Positions 53,782-61,897 of a stretch of DNA of 64,000 nucleotides are shown here, piece after piece (position 1 is the stretch's first letter; each line of letters opens with the position of its first letter). Location of the stretch: NCBI RefSeq assembly GCF_021266465.1, contig NZ_CP089848.1, positions 62,001 to 126,000 of the forward strand. Direction: 5' to 3'. The notes under the pieces were generated by a model. The model ran no database searches. It was not told where the DNA came from and saw only the letters and a list, made by a program, of their open reading frames with translations. The stretch is from Paralcaligenes sp. KSB-10. Lineage in GTDB: Bacteria > Pseudomonadota > Gammaproteobacteria > Burkholderiales > Burkholderiaceae_B. The position numbers and the translations under genes were made by a program.

Positions 53782-53871
53782 AATTTATTTCAGAAGCGTA
53801 GACCGCAATTGCCCGGTTTGTTCCAGCCACGCCTTGGGTTCTTTGGGGCGATGGGCCTTATACCCATGGAT

Positions 53872-54333
53872 TCAGACCCATCCGTCGATTTTCAGGCCGC
53901 TGGCCTGCTCGGCTTCTTCGCGGGTCACGGTGCGCACGGTCTGGCCGAAACTCCACACGTGGCCTTCCGGGTCGCGCGCGGCATAGACGCGGTCGCCATA
54001 GAACTGGTCTTCCGGCTCGCGCGTGATCACCGCGCCGGCCGCGCGCGCACGTGCGCAGTGTTCGTCGATGCCGTCCTTTAACTGCACATGGACCGACTGA
54101 GTGTTCTTGCCATGCACGGACACAGGACTCGCTGCATGTTCGGCCCATTCGCTGCCGATCATTATGTAGCCGTCGCCGAATTTCATTTCCGAGTGGCCAA
54201 GCTGGCCTTCGGTATCGGTGATAACCATTGAACGCTCAAAACCGAAGGCCTTTTCGAGCCAGTCGAGTGCGGCAAAAGGGTCTTTGTAAAACAATGCAGC
54301 GCCGAATGTGGGGCGGGAAAACGGATCGGCCAT
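53872..54333 (-). CDS. VOC/glyoxalase-fold family protein
   Basis: A 153-residue protein from ATG 54333 with AAAGGAGATAG upstream; the frame to 54597 is rejected. It resembles PhnB/bleomycin-resistance-like VOC proteins: FGAALFYKDPFAALDWLEKAFGFE, then GQLGHSEMKFGDGYIMIG, SVHVQLKDGIDEHCARA and YAARDPEGHVWSFGQ. A single module of this size usually dimerises. Function is unassigned; the Ldh-type gene lies 43 nt upstream on the same strand. Confidence 0.88.
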   Translation of the reverse strand: MADPFSRPTFGAALFYKDPFAALDWLEKAFGFERSMVITDTEGQLGHSEMKFGDGYIMIGSEWAEHAASPVSVHGKNTQSVHVQLKDGIDEHCARARAAGAVITREPEDQFYGDRVYAARDPEGHVWSFGQTVRTVTREEAEQASGLKIDGWV

Positions 54334-54376
54334 GGCTATCTCCTTTACTAGCTGGTGATGGGTATAAAAGGTCTGG

Positions 54377-55450
54377 CTAACTCGGAGCGAGTATTTCATC
54401 GTCGACCTTGAGCCTGGCCGCGTAATCTCGTAATGCCTGTAGTGTCGAAGGACTAACGGGTACGCCATGCTTGCGGGCATGGGCAATGTTCCTGTCCGCC
54501 TTTTCGCCTGGCAGTCGTACCGGCTGATCTGGGTCGATCGGCGGATTGGCGCGGCACTCTTGCGCCAGGAATTCCATTTGCTCGACGAAGGATTCACGGC
54601 CCGCGAAGGCGTCCGGATCGATCAGTTGCAGATAGACGCTGGCGCCCCAGCGTTCAGGCGCGTCTTTGCGGCCGAATCCGCTCAGTCCTTGGGTCAGCGC
54701 CTCTACCATGAGTGCCAGGCCGAAGCCCTTGTGGCCGGCTTCGACACCACCCAGCAGCATCAGGCTGCCACGGGGCGTGGTTTGCTCAAGGTAGCGGGGA
54801 TCGTGAGTGGGCTTGCCCTGCGGGTCGAGAAGCCAAGCCTGCTCGAATAGTCCGCCCGCCTGCGCTTTTTCCCGCGTCATCGAGACGGTAGTGATCGACG
54901 CGCAGGTATCCACCAGTACCGGGGACTGCGCGGTGGGGTAGCCAATGGCAATGGGGTTGGGACTGAATAGCGGCACCGTCCCGCCATAAGGCGCAACGTA
55001 TTTGCCATGCGGTCCGGAGGAAAGCAGCATGGCATAGTACCCGCGATCGGTTGCCTGTTTCACCAGCGCGGCCAGGCAGCCTATATGGTGGCTGCGGCGG
55101 ATGGAAAAGGTGACCACGCCATGCTGCGGCAGGCGTTCGAAGCCGGTCTGCAAGGCGGTTTCCACCAGCCAGAGGCCGGGCAGATAGTTGCCGTCCCAGA
55201 CGACGGTCGGGCCGGTATCTTTGACCACCGTGTAGTCGCCGCTGGCAGACATGCCGCCTTGTTCCAGTTGGTCCAGATAGGGCTTGCATTGCGCCAGGCC
55301 ATGGGTGGTGCGGCCCATCATGTCGGTCAGTACAAGCAGCCGGGCCACACATGCGGCCCGTGGCGATGCCAGCCCCGCCGCTGTGAACAGGCCGGTTGCC
55401 AATGCCGTCAAAGCGTCGGCTTGAAAGTAGCGAGGCTGTTGTTCTGCCAT
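54377..55450 (-). CDS. Malate/L-lactate dehydrogenase-family oxidoreductase (Ldh2-type)
   Basis: A 357-residue NAD(P)-dependent enzyme of the Ldh2/MDH2 fold, unrelated to Rossmann lactate dehydrogenases. Family motifs are LVLTDMMGRTTHGLAQ, RRSHHIGCLAALV (catalytic His region), SPNPIAIGYPT, MLLGGVEAGHKGFGLALMVEAL. ATG 55450 (MAEQQPRYF) has GGAAAC nearby; the frame to 55690 would cross a terminator. Typical substrates are 2-hydroxy acids or delta1-piperideine-2-carboxylate. Substrate not determinable. Confidence 0.92.
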   Translation of the reverse strand: MAEQQPRYFQADALTALATGLFTAAGLASPRAACVARLLVLTDMMGRTTHGLAQCKPYLDQLEQGGMSASGDYTVVKDTGPTVVWDGNYLPGLWLVETALQTGFERLPQHGVVTFSIRRSHHIGCLAALVKQATDRGYYAMLLSSGPHGKYVAPYGGTVPLFSPNPIAIGYPTAQSPVLVDTCASITTVSMTREKAQAGGLFEQAWLLDPQGKPTHDPRYLEQTTPRGSLMLLGGVEAGHKGFGLALMVEALTQGLSGFGRKDAPERWGASVYLQLIDPDAFAGRESFVEQMEFLAQECRANPPIDPDQPVRLPGEKADRNIAHARKHGVPVSPSTLQALRDYAARLKVDDEILAPS

Positions 55451-55642
55451 GAGTATGTTTCCAATATTGTCTTTGTCGCGTCGAAATGACAGCGCTATCA
55501 TTTGTGGCACGCTAGCACTGCCAATTTGAAAGAGCAAGTTTCGTTTATTGGCGTGGCCGCGACCGCGTGTCGGGGTTACGCGCTTGGCCGTTCCACGAAA
55601 CCTTGAATGCTTTTGCGGAGCCGGCCTATTTTTGCGGAGCAA

Positions 55643-55670
55643 GAAAAAGCCCCCCGATTTCTCGAAGGGC
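55643..55670 (-). terminator. Rho-independent terminator after the toxin-like gene
   Basis: On the minus strand GCCCTTCGA-GAAA-TCGGGGGGC forms a hairpin (two mismatched pairs inside) followed by TTTTTC. It lies 29 nt after the stop at 55699. Confidence 0.75.
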
Positions 55671-55698
55671 CTGCAATTCCTGGGTGACAATCGTTTTG

Positions 55699-57366
55699 TT
55701 ACTCGCTGCCTTCCTCCCGTGTAATTGATAAATCACATTCCCAGTGGAAGGTTATTGCCTTGATGTTGTTGCGCTTGTCGCTTGCTGAGCCTGTGCCAGC
55801 GTATCCAGATAGCCCAGTCAATCGGGTATTACTGGTATTTTCCAATGGCTGCACGTCAAACTGCCAGCCGCCACCGCTCTCACCACCGTAGATTGACTGG
55901 CCCGTGCTGGTGGTAAAGCCCAGAGCATTGATAAGGCCGGTTTCGTAGCCTTTCGCTGACACGATACGTTCTCCCTGTGCTAGCTCCAAAGGCTTCTCGC
56001 CGCCACCGCCTGTGGACCCAACACGCCCTTGCGGAGCTCCGTCTATAGTCAGTTCAAGGGCATCCACCAAGGTGCCTGTCCACAAGGTGGCACGGCTGAT
56101 TGAGCCTGATTCCGCCGTTTGGCTAAATGTTGGAACATTCTGGTACGCGCCATAAGGTCCCACAGCATAGTTCAATGTGGGAGGTGTGATGGGCTCTGTG
56201 GAAGCATTCGGATCGAAGTATTTCCAAAGCTGTCCAATGGCATTGTGAGTGTCCAAGGTTAGCGCCAGCTTATTGAGCACTTGGTCCGAATATTGCTCTT
56301 TCAGGTACAACAGATTATTGCAGTTTGGATCGTATGATCGGTACCCGCTGTCTCGGTACCCGTTGTACAGATCAATCAGATATGACGTCTTTGACGCGCC
56401 TTCTTCTCGAATCATTATCTGATCCTTGCGTGCCAAAAGGATATTGTCACGTGCGGTATTTATATGTTCTTGGTATTTAGCAATGGAACTTTGTATTCCT
56501 TCTATTAGTTTGTTGCGAGTTTCTGGCGATGGTTCCTTACCGTAGTAATAGACATAATGCTCTAGGTTCTCCCGCAGCGTCGCCAATCGCAAAGTGGCAT
56601 ACGGAACCACAAACAAGTACGTGTTTTGTGGATTTTTGTCTGGAGGCATGAAGAATGATTCTAGATTGTTGATAGTATCGTACAGATTGCGGAAATTCCA
56701 TGTTTTGTACGATTGATCCTCCTCGGGAACCTCCACATAAGCAATTGCGGCTTTCCGAAGGGTGTCGAGTGAATTCTGGAGCCCGTCATATTTTATCTGC
56801 CAGTAGACACCGGCAATAGCCTGGTTCAGATAATTTTGAGCGCAGCCCCACAATTGATCATTGTTATTGGGGCTCGGCCAGAAAGCGCCTATGGTGGCAG
56901 TAATTAGGCCGCCGATCACCGGGATTTGCTCAATGCCATAGGCTATAACGTTGCGTAAGTAGGAATTGACCGTTTCGGCACTGACAATGTCGTCATCTTC
57001 GGCTAACTCTATGGCAATCGGCGTCACGCCACCTTTGCGCGCGTCAACGAACCCCGGTGGATAGTGATCATACATTTTGAAACTTTCAATATCTCCCCCC
57101 ACGCCGTATTCATCTAAATTTCCTATTTCAGAACTAGGGCCAAAACCTACAGCAACCCCCTGGAAGTCACGTTTCGTGTAAACCCACAGCCAAGTGCGTG
57201 AACCCGTCTTCAATGAATCCGGTTCGTCTCCTAGTTTGTCCCCGTCCGACTGTTTATAGTCGTCCATGTTATTGACTGACTTCGTAGGCCCTTCGGCGTC
57301 GATACGACGAGTTGGCTCTGCAAAGTCATTGTGATCCCAGAATTGCACCCAGCAGCCGTCTGACAT
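55699..57366 (-). CDS. Candidate multidomain pore-forming toxin: crystallin-like, Cry-like helical, jacalin-like
   Basis: A 555-residue protein with AAGGAGA before ATG 57366 and no classical signal peptide. Residues 5-112 resemble a beta/gamma-crystallin Greek key (VYTKRDFQGVAVGFGP, GGDIESFKMYDHYPPGF). Residues 128-370 are helical and resemble Cry delta-endotoxin domain I: IEQIPVIGGLITATIGAFWP followed by YLNQAIAGVYWQIKYDGLQN, and FVVPYATLRLATLREN at the place of helix 5. Residues 400-550 resemble a jacalin lectin (VGPYGAYQ, LELAQGERIVSAKGYE, INALGFTTSTGQSIYGG, GLSGYAG). This suggests a glycan-targeted pore former. Codon use looks more A/T-rich than the flanking genes, and tRNA-Met is close. 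Domain assignments are by eye. Confidence 0.78.
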   Translation of the reverse strand: MSDGCWVQFWDHNDFAEPTRRIDAEGPTKSVNNMDDYKQSDGDKLGDEPDSLKTGSRTWLWVYTKRDFQGVAVGFGPSSEIGNLDEYGVGGDIESFKMYDHYPPGFVDARKGGVTPIAIELAEDDDIVSAETVNSYLRNVIAYGIEQIPVIGGLITATIGAFWPSPNNNDQLWGCAQNYLNQAIAGVYWQIKYDGLQNSLDTLRKAAIAYVEVPEEDQSYKTWNFRNLYDTINNLESFFMPPDKNPQNTYLFVVPYATLRLATLRENLEHYVYYYGKEPSPETRNKLIEGIQSSIAKYQEHINTARDNILLARKDQIMIREEGASKTSYLIDLYNGYRDSGYRSYDPNCNNLLYLKEQYSDQVLNKLALTLDTHNAIGQLWKYFDPNASTEPITPPTLNYAVGPYGAYQNVPTFSQTAESGSISRATLWTGTLVDALELTIDGAPQGRVGSTGGGGEKPLELAQGERIVSAKGYETGLINALGFTTSTGQSIYGGESGGGWQFDVQPLENTSNTRLTGLSGYAGTGSASDKRNNIKAITFHWECDLSITREEGSE

Positions 57367-58142
57367 AAGAGATTCTCCTTTATGTTCAAAGATAGGTTAG
57401 CCTGATTGACTCCCATCGTTCGGCTGGCGATTATTCGCCGATGACCGCACAACACACGTTGTTAGCGACCGTGCAGCTTATATCGACGAAGGAGATCAAT
57501 TCGTGTCGAAATGTTGTGGCGCTGCACATCGCTCCACATCGTCCCAGATAACAGCTGATACATAGCGTTGATCTAATCAGGTAAATTAGGGTAGCAAAAA
57601 GTGTGAATTGCAACAATACAAAGCCCTATTTAATAACTAATCATTACAAGTCAAAATATGCTGTAGTTTCTCCGGTCTGTCTGCTGACGTTCCTTCTCGT
57701 TTTTAGCTATGCAGGTGGATGACATTGTCAGCGATGATAGTAGCGGAGTGGACGGCAGCCCACTTCGCGAATTCGTCTATATTGAGATGCCGCCTTTCCC
57801 GCCGAACCTTGTTTTTTCCGGCCAGGGGAGCGCCGATCAGGTGTAGTGCAGATTCATCGTTGGCCGAGTGCGGATGGCCCGCTCGCGACACCGGATCTCT
57901 TTGGCAAAGCGCTCTGTAAGGTATTGGGCAAGCAGTCTGGCAAGGAACAATGAGAAAATCCCTGCAATACACTTTCCTTGGCGAAGGCACATAGCCGTCT
58001 TGTTGACGGATTGGTGGGAACTGCTGATGTTGCCGGTTTTCCACTCTGCAACCATGAGGCCGGCGCTTGTTTTGGCGGCATCAGCGTTCCCAGGCTTGAA
58101 GTCTTTCCGCGGTTGGCACTTTGTTGACAAATGGCGGATATG
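57367..58142. other. Gene-poor region between toxin-like gene and tRNA-Met
   Basis: 776 bases without a supportable gene. Short overlapping frames of about 95-113 codons on both strands (57700-58140) have no recognisable domain; they may be relics of a lost gene. The first part is A/T-rich and probably holds the toxin promoter (for example TTGACT on the minus strand at 57654-57649, weak). Confidence 0.45.
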
Positions 58143-58170
58143 AAAAGGGGCTAGCTGTTGCTAACCCCTT
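58143..58170 (-). terminator. Rho-independent terminator of tRNA-Met
   Basis: On the minus strand AAGGGGTTAGC-AACA-GCTAGCCCCTT is a strong hairpin (one T:G pair) ending in TTTT, 8 nt after the tRNA CCA end. Confidence 0.85.
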
Positions 58171-58178
58171 GATATCTT

Positions 58179-58255
58179 TGGTGGCGCATCCCTGATTCGA
58201 ACAGGGGACCTGCGGATTATGATTCCGTCGCTCTAACCGGCTGAGCTAATGCGCC
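58179..58255 (-). tRNA. tRNA-Met (CAT anticodon)
   Basis: A 77-nt cloverleaf on the minus strand. The acceptor stem GGCGCAT pairs with ATGCGCC, the D-arm is AGCTCAGCCGGTTAGAGC, the anticodon loop is ATCATAA with anticodon CAT, and the T-arm is CCCTGTTCGAATCAGGG. The 3' CCA is encoded. The first pair is G-C, so it is not an initiator tRNA. Elongator Met is most likely; the CAU-decoding Ile tRNA (lysidine-modified) cannot be wholly excluded. A terminator follows at once, and the toxin-like gene lies downstream. Confidence 0.93.
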
Positions 58256-58390
58256 AAAGCCCAGAACTATAGCATAATTTAAGATGGATGTGCGGGCCGA
58301 GGGGCCGCTTTTCAATTGGATTTTCGCCAAGCCGGCGAGCCCGGGCGGAATGGCTAAAATGGCCTGGTGACATACGAGGGTGGAAATATA

Positions 58391-58500
58391 AAGGCCCCAC
58401 CTTTTGGCAGGGCCTTACTGCCTGGATGGCAGTGAACACCGCTAAAAAGCAGTGTTTTATGAACTACCCTTGAGAGTAGTTGAACTGCCTTTGAGGCAGT
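58391..58500 (+). repeat. Array of five short hairpins upstream of small lipoprotein gene
   Basis: Consecutive stems: AAGGCCC/GGGCCTT (58391-58416); ACTGCC-TGGAT-GGCAGT (58417-58433); AACAC.GCT-AAAA-AGC.GTGTT (58435-58456); AACTAC/GTAGTT (58462-58481); ACTGCC-TTTGA-GGCAGT (58484-58500). The last two units are related repeats (TGAACT..CC.TTGAG) whose stem changes are compensatory. They lie between divergent tRNA-Met and lipoprotein genes. Confidence 0.6.
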
Positions 58501-58554
58501 GACTTCACGATAATACCAATTTTTTTATTTGGCAACTCAGGGCAAATACTAGGT

Positions 58555-58725
58555 ATGAAAATATTATCAATTTGCGTTCTGGCGGCACTGCTTGCCGCCT
58601 GCGCCAGCCCGTCTTCGCCGCCGGACACGACAGCAAGGGGAACGTCGAATGCGTCGCCTCGGTCGGGGGTCGAGTTTTATGGAACCATCGATGCAGGAAT
58701 CGGTTCGCAGCGAATTTCGCGCTAG
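58555..58725 (+). CDS. Small lipoprotein (56 residues)
   Basis: Starts at ATG 58555 and ends at TAG 58723-58725. The N-terminus is a lipoprotein signal peptide: MKILSICVLAALLAAC, with lipobox LAAC and Cys at residue 16. The mature 41 residues are Ser/Pro/Gly rich and end VEFYGTIDAGIGSQRISR, a phrase that resembles the first strand of betaproteobacterial porins (YGxIDAGI). Shine-Dalgarno is weak (GGG at 58540-58542). Small size and strong lipobox make it likely real. Convergent with the FMN protein gene that follows. Function unknown. Confidence 0.75.
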   Translation: MKILSICVLAALLAACASPSSPPDTTARGTSNASPRSGVEFYGTIDAGIGSQRISR

Positions 58726-58758
58726 GGCGCTGGGCCGTGGCCAGGCCGTTGGACCGTC

Positions 58759-60420
58759 TCATGATGCATCGACAGGCATTGGCGTGATGTTGCCGGATAA
58801 CGCGGCGCTTAGGCTGTGGGTTGGTGCAAACGATTCGGCCTGCGCCATGGGCCAGGCGACCCTGAATATGGTTTGCCGGAACTTCCCGTCCAGCAACTCG
58901 CCTTTTTCCAGGTCGGGGAACAGGGCCGACAGCACCCGGACTTCACCGCTGGGTATGCGTCTGGCAATATGATGCGGGCGAAGCTCGCAGGGGTGTTCGA
59001 GCCCGGCTGCGCCAAGCAATTCGCCCAGGGCTTTCAATGTGTTCTTGTGGAAGCTGGCTACCCGTACGGATTTGTCGCCGACCACCAGGCCTGCCTGCCG
59101 CTTCGGGTCTTGAGTCGTAACGCCAGTGGGGCAATTGCCCGTATGACAGGTCTGGGCCTGTATGCAGCCTATGGCGAACATGAACGCGCGGGCGCTGTTG
59201 CACCAGTCGGCCCCCATGGCCAGTGTGCGCGCCATGTCGAAAGCACTGATGATTTTTCCGGAAGCCCCCAGTTTGATTTGCTCGCGCAGGCCTATGCCGA
59301 CCAGCGTGTTGTGAACCAGGCGCAGCCCTTCGCGCAAGGGCGTTCCCACATGGTCCACGAATTCGATGGGTGCCGCGCCGGTGCCTCCCTCGGCGCCATC
59401 CACCACAATGAAGTCGGGGGTGATGCCGGTTTTCAGCATGGCTTTGGCGATGGCGAACCATTCCCACGGGTGGCCTACGCACAGTTTGAAGCCCACGGGT
59501 TTTCCACCGGAAAGCGTGCGCAGGCGTGCGACGAACTGCATCAGTTCGACGGGGGTGTTGAAGGCGCTGTGCTTGGATGGCGAATTGCAGTCTTGCCAGG
59601 CGGGCACGCCCCGGGCGGCGGCGATTTCGAGAGTCACCTTGGGGCCGGGCAGGATGCCGCCATGGCCAGGCTTGGCGCCTTGCGACAGCTTGATTTCAAT
59701 CATCTTGATGCTGTCCTGCTTCGCCCGTTCGACAAACGCCTGCTCTGAAAAATTGCCCTGTTCGTCGCGGCATCCGAAGTAGCCCGAACCGATATTCCAG
59801 ATCAGCGAACCGCCATGGGCCAGGTGGTAGCGGCTGACGCCGCCTTCGCCGGTGTCGTGGGCAAAATTGCCCAACGCGGCCCCTTTGTTCAGGGCCATGA
59901 CGGCATTGGCCGAAAGCGCGCCGAAACTCATTGCCGAAATGTTCAGCACAGACAGGGAAACGGGCTGGGTGCAGTCGGGGCCGCCCAGATCGATGCGAAA
60001 GTCGCTGTCTTTCGGATGTGCCGGATCCATGGAATGATTGATCCACTCGTAGTCGGTGCCGTAGACGTCGCGCTGGGTGCCAAATGGACGTTTATCGATC
60101 TGCTGTTTGGCGCGCTGATAGACCAGCGATCGATCGGAGCGGGAGAACGGCAATTGCTGGGTGTCGTCTTCGAGAAAGTATTGGCGTATTTCCGGCCGGA
60201 TGAATTCGAATATGAAACGCAGATTGCCGATGATGGGGTAGTTGCGCCGGATGGCGTGGCGGGTTTGGGTCAGGTCGGCGATTCCCACCGCCACGAGCGC
60301 GGCGAAAACCAGGGTTGCGATCAACCACCATGCGGTGAAGGCCAATGCCAGGCCCAGGGTGACCAATGTGCCGAGTATGGCCAGGTAAAATGCGGTGTAG
60401 CGTGTGAGCAAGCGATCCAT
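58759..60420 (-). CDS. FMN-binding glutamate synthase-like family protein
   Basis: A 553-residue protein with two N-terminal membrane helices (residues 8-50) and a Glu_synthase FMN domain. Hallmarks are LNISAMSFGALSANAVMALN, GPKVTLEIAAARG, VVDGAEGGTGAAP and the cysteine-rich CIQAQTCHTGNCPTG near residue 423, similar to the GltB iron-sulfur region. It lacks the glutaminase and C-terminal GltB domains, so it is not a complete glutamate synthase. Function of these membrane-linked members is poorly known. It lies downstream of the YeeE gene on the same strand (117-nt gap). Confidence 0.9.
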   Translation of the reverse strand: MDRLLTRYTAFYLAILGTLVTLGLALAFTAWWLIATLVFAALVAVGIADLTQTRHAIRRNYPIIGNLRFIFEFIRPEIRQYFLEDDTQQLPFSRSDRSLVYQRAKQQIDKRPFGTQRDVYGTDYEWINHSMDPAHPKDSDFRIDLGGPDCTQPVSLSVLNISAMSFGALSANAVMALNKGAALGNFAHDTGEGGVSRYHLAHGGSLIWNIGSGYFGCRDEQGNFSEQAFVERAKQDSIKMIEIKLSQGAKPGHGGILPGPKVTLEIAAARGVPAWQDCNSPSKHSAFNTPVELMQFVARLRTLSGGKPVGFKLCVGHPWEWFAIAKAMLKTGITPDFIVVDGAEGGTGAAPIEFVDHVGTPLREGLRLVHNTLVGIGLREQIKLGASGKIISAFDMARTLAMGADWCNSARAFMFAIGCIQAQTCHTGNCPTGVTTQDPKRQAGLVVGDKSVRVASFHKNTLKALGELLGAAGLEHPCELRPHHIARRIPSGEVRVLSALFPDLEKGELLDGKFRQTIFRVAWPMAQAESFAPTHSLSAALSGNITPMPVDAS

Positions 60421-60463
60421 GGATTGATCCTAGAGGTTCCTTGTGTCGAACCATACCAGAATT

Positions 60464-60484
60464 GGACGGCCGCGAGGGCCGTCC
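60464..60484 (-). terminator. Stem-loop between YeeE and FMN-protein genes
   Basis: GGACGGCC-GCGAG-GGCCGTCC is a perfect 8-bp stem. No T run follows, so it may be an attenuator or weak terminator after the YeeE gene. Confidence 0.4.
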
Positions 60485-60537
60485 CCACCAACACCCATTG
60501 GCTCTGCCGCTCATCTCCCCTTGGAGACGCCGCCGGC

Positions 60538-61767
60538 TCAGCAAGCGCTCAGGCGCTGGGTTTTTTCGACCGACAGGCCGAACAGGGGACGCAGCCGTAC
60601 GCCGAGGATGCTGCCCATGAAGGCGCTGGGCAACCAGATCCATGCATGCAGGCTGCCTGAAATCATGCCGCTGAAGTAGGCGCCGATATTGCAGCCCCAT
60701 CCCAGGCGAGCGCCGAAACCCAGCATCAGGCCTCCCAATATGGCCGCCAGCAGCGACCGAAAGGGGACTTTCCATATGGGTGCGAAACGACCCGCCAGCG
60801 AGGCCGCCGCCAGGGCACCCAGCATAATGCCGATATCCATCACCGAAGTGACGTCCTGGCGTATCGGTGCAAACAGCGTGTCTTGATCATTGGCCCAGTA
60901 CTGCCAGAAAGCGACATCGGATCCGCCCGCATCGAGTGCCTTGGCGCCCCACAGCGTGAAGGCCGAGGTGATGCCCCATGGGCGCCCGGAGATGGCCAGC
61001 GTGGCAAAATTGAGCAGTACCAGTGCGATCGCGCCCCAGACCAGCGGCCAGGGGCCGCGGATAAGCTGCCACAACGGCTTGCGTTCGATGCCGGCCGGCT
61101 TGACAAGCGCGCCGTGGCGGCGTTTTTCGATGCGGGTCGTAAGCCAGTAGATGAGCGCGAACACCACCAGGTTGGCGGCCAGGGCGACCGGCCACCCCCA
61201 TTCTTTGACCAGAGAGGTTGGTGGCAATGAGGGGAGCGTGGCCCACCAGGTGAAATTGATCGTGGCCAGTACCGAGCCCGCCACAAAGCTGAACAGGGTA
61301 ATGATCATGCGGGTGCTGCCGCCGCCCACGGCAAACAGCGTACCCGAGGCGCAGCCGCCGCCCAGCTGCATGCCTATGCCGAAAACGAAGGCTCCAATCA
61401 CCACCGACAAGCTGGCGGGGGCGACAATTCCCGAAACGTGCTGGCCGAACAGGCTGCCTTGCGCCAGGCATGGAAAGAACAGCACGACGCCCAGTGCCAG
61501 CATGACCATTTGCGCACGCAAGCCCGCGCCGCGGCCATCGGAAACGAAGACTCGCCAGGCTTGGGTAAACCCGAATGAAGCATGGTAGAGCGTGACGCCC
61601 AGCAAGGCCCCCACGATCCACAGCGAGCTTTGGCGCCAGCCGACTTCCTGATTCAGGTAATTGGCGCCGATGGCAAGCAAAACTAACGATACGATTAGCG
61701 GCTTGTAGTTGATGCGCGACGACAGAGAGGGTGCAGCGGGATTCAACGCGGAGACTAACGTATTCAT
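60538..61767 (-). CDS. YeeE/YedE family transporter (thiosulfate/sulfur uptake type)
   Basis: A 409-residue inner-membrane protein with about ten helices. Both cysteine signatures are present: GMQLGGGCASGTLFAVGGGS and GFGARLGWGCNIGAYFSG. In the thiosulfate transporter TsuA such cysteines relay the substrate through the membrane. It probably imports thiosulfate or another reduced sulfur species. Two overlapping TATTC/GAATA dyads lie about 65-90 nt upstream. No TusA-like partner gene is visible next to it. Confidence 0.92.
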   Translation of the reverse strand: MNTLVSALNPAAPSLSSRINYKPLIVSLVLLAIGANYLNQEVGWRQSSLWIVGALLGVTLYHASFGFTQAWRVFVSDGRGAGLRAQMVMLALGVVLFFPCLAQGSLFGQHVSGIVAPASLSVVIGAFVFGIGMQLGGGCASGTLFAVGGGSTRMIITLFSFVAGSVLATINFTWWATLPSLPPTSLVKEWGWPVALAANLVVFALIYWLTTRIEKRRHGALVKPAGIERKPLWQLIRGPWPLVWGAIALVLLNFATLAISGRPWGITSAFTLWGAKALDAGGSDVAFWQYWANDQDTLFAPIRQDVTSVMDIGIMLGALAAASLAGRFAPIWKVPFRSLLAAILGGLMLGFGARLGWGCNIGAYFSGMISGSLHAWIWLPSAFMGSILGVRLRPLFGLSVEKTQRLSAC

Positions 61768-61832
61768 ATAGGGGATCTGAAAGTGGGGCGAGGCGGATTC
61801 GCCATGAAAGCAGAGTCTAGCGGCAGGAGGCT

Positions 61833-61859
61833 TATTCTAAAACGAATATATGGATATTC
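61833..61859. promoter_or_regulatory. Overlapping dyads upstream of YeeE/YedE gene
   Basis: TATTC-N6-GAATA (61833-61848) and GAATAT-ATGG-ATATTC (61844-61859) share a central half-site. A/T-rich dyads of this type are typical operators for ArsR/SmtB-like repressors. No such regulator is adjacent. Confidence 0.45.
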
Positions 61860-61897
61860 TCTTATAGCTAATTATTATATAAAAATTTATAGCATAG

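Noticed and set aside
57703-58143. Overlapping frames on both strands near tRNA-Met, considered as an integrase relic
   Set aside because: No integrase motif (Arg...HxxR...Tyr) could be seen, so no pseudogene is called.
55600-58255. Search for a direct repeat of the tRNA-Met 3' end as an island boundary
   Set aside because: No copy of the tRNA T-arm/acceptor end was found near the toxin-like gene or elsewhere in the segment.
58417-58500. Hairpin array considered as a CsrB/RsmZ-type RNA
   Set aside because: Only one loop contains GGA; the others do not.
58816-59748. Plus-strand frame of 310 codons opposite the FMN protein gene
   Set aside because: The minus strand matches the glutamate-synthase-like family along its full length.
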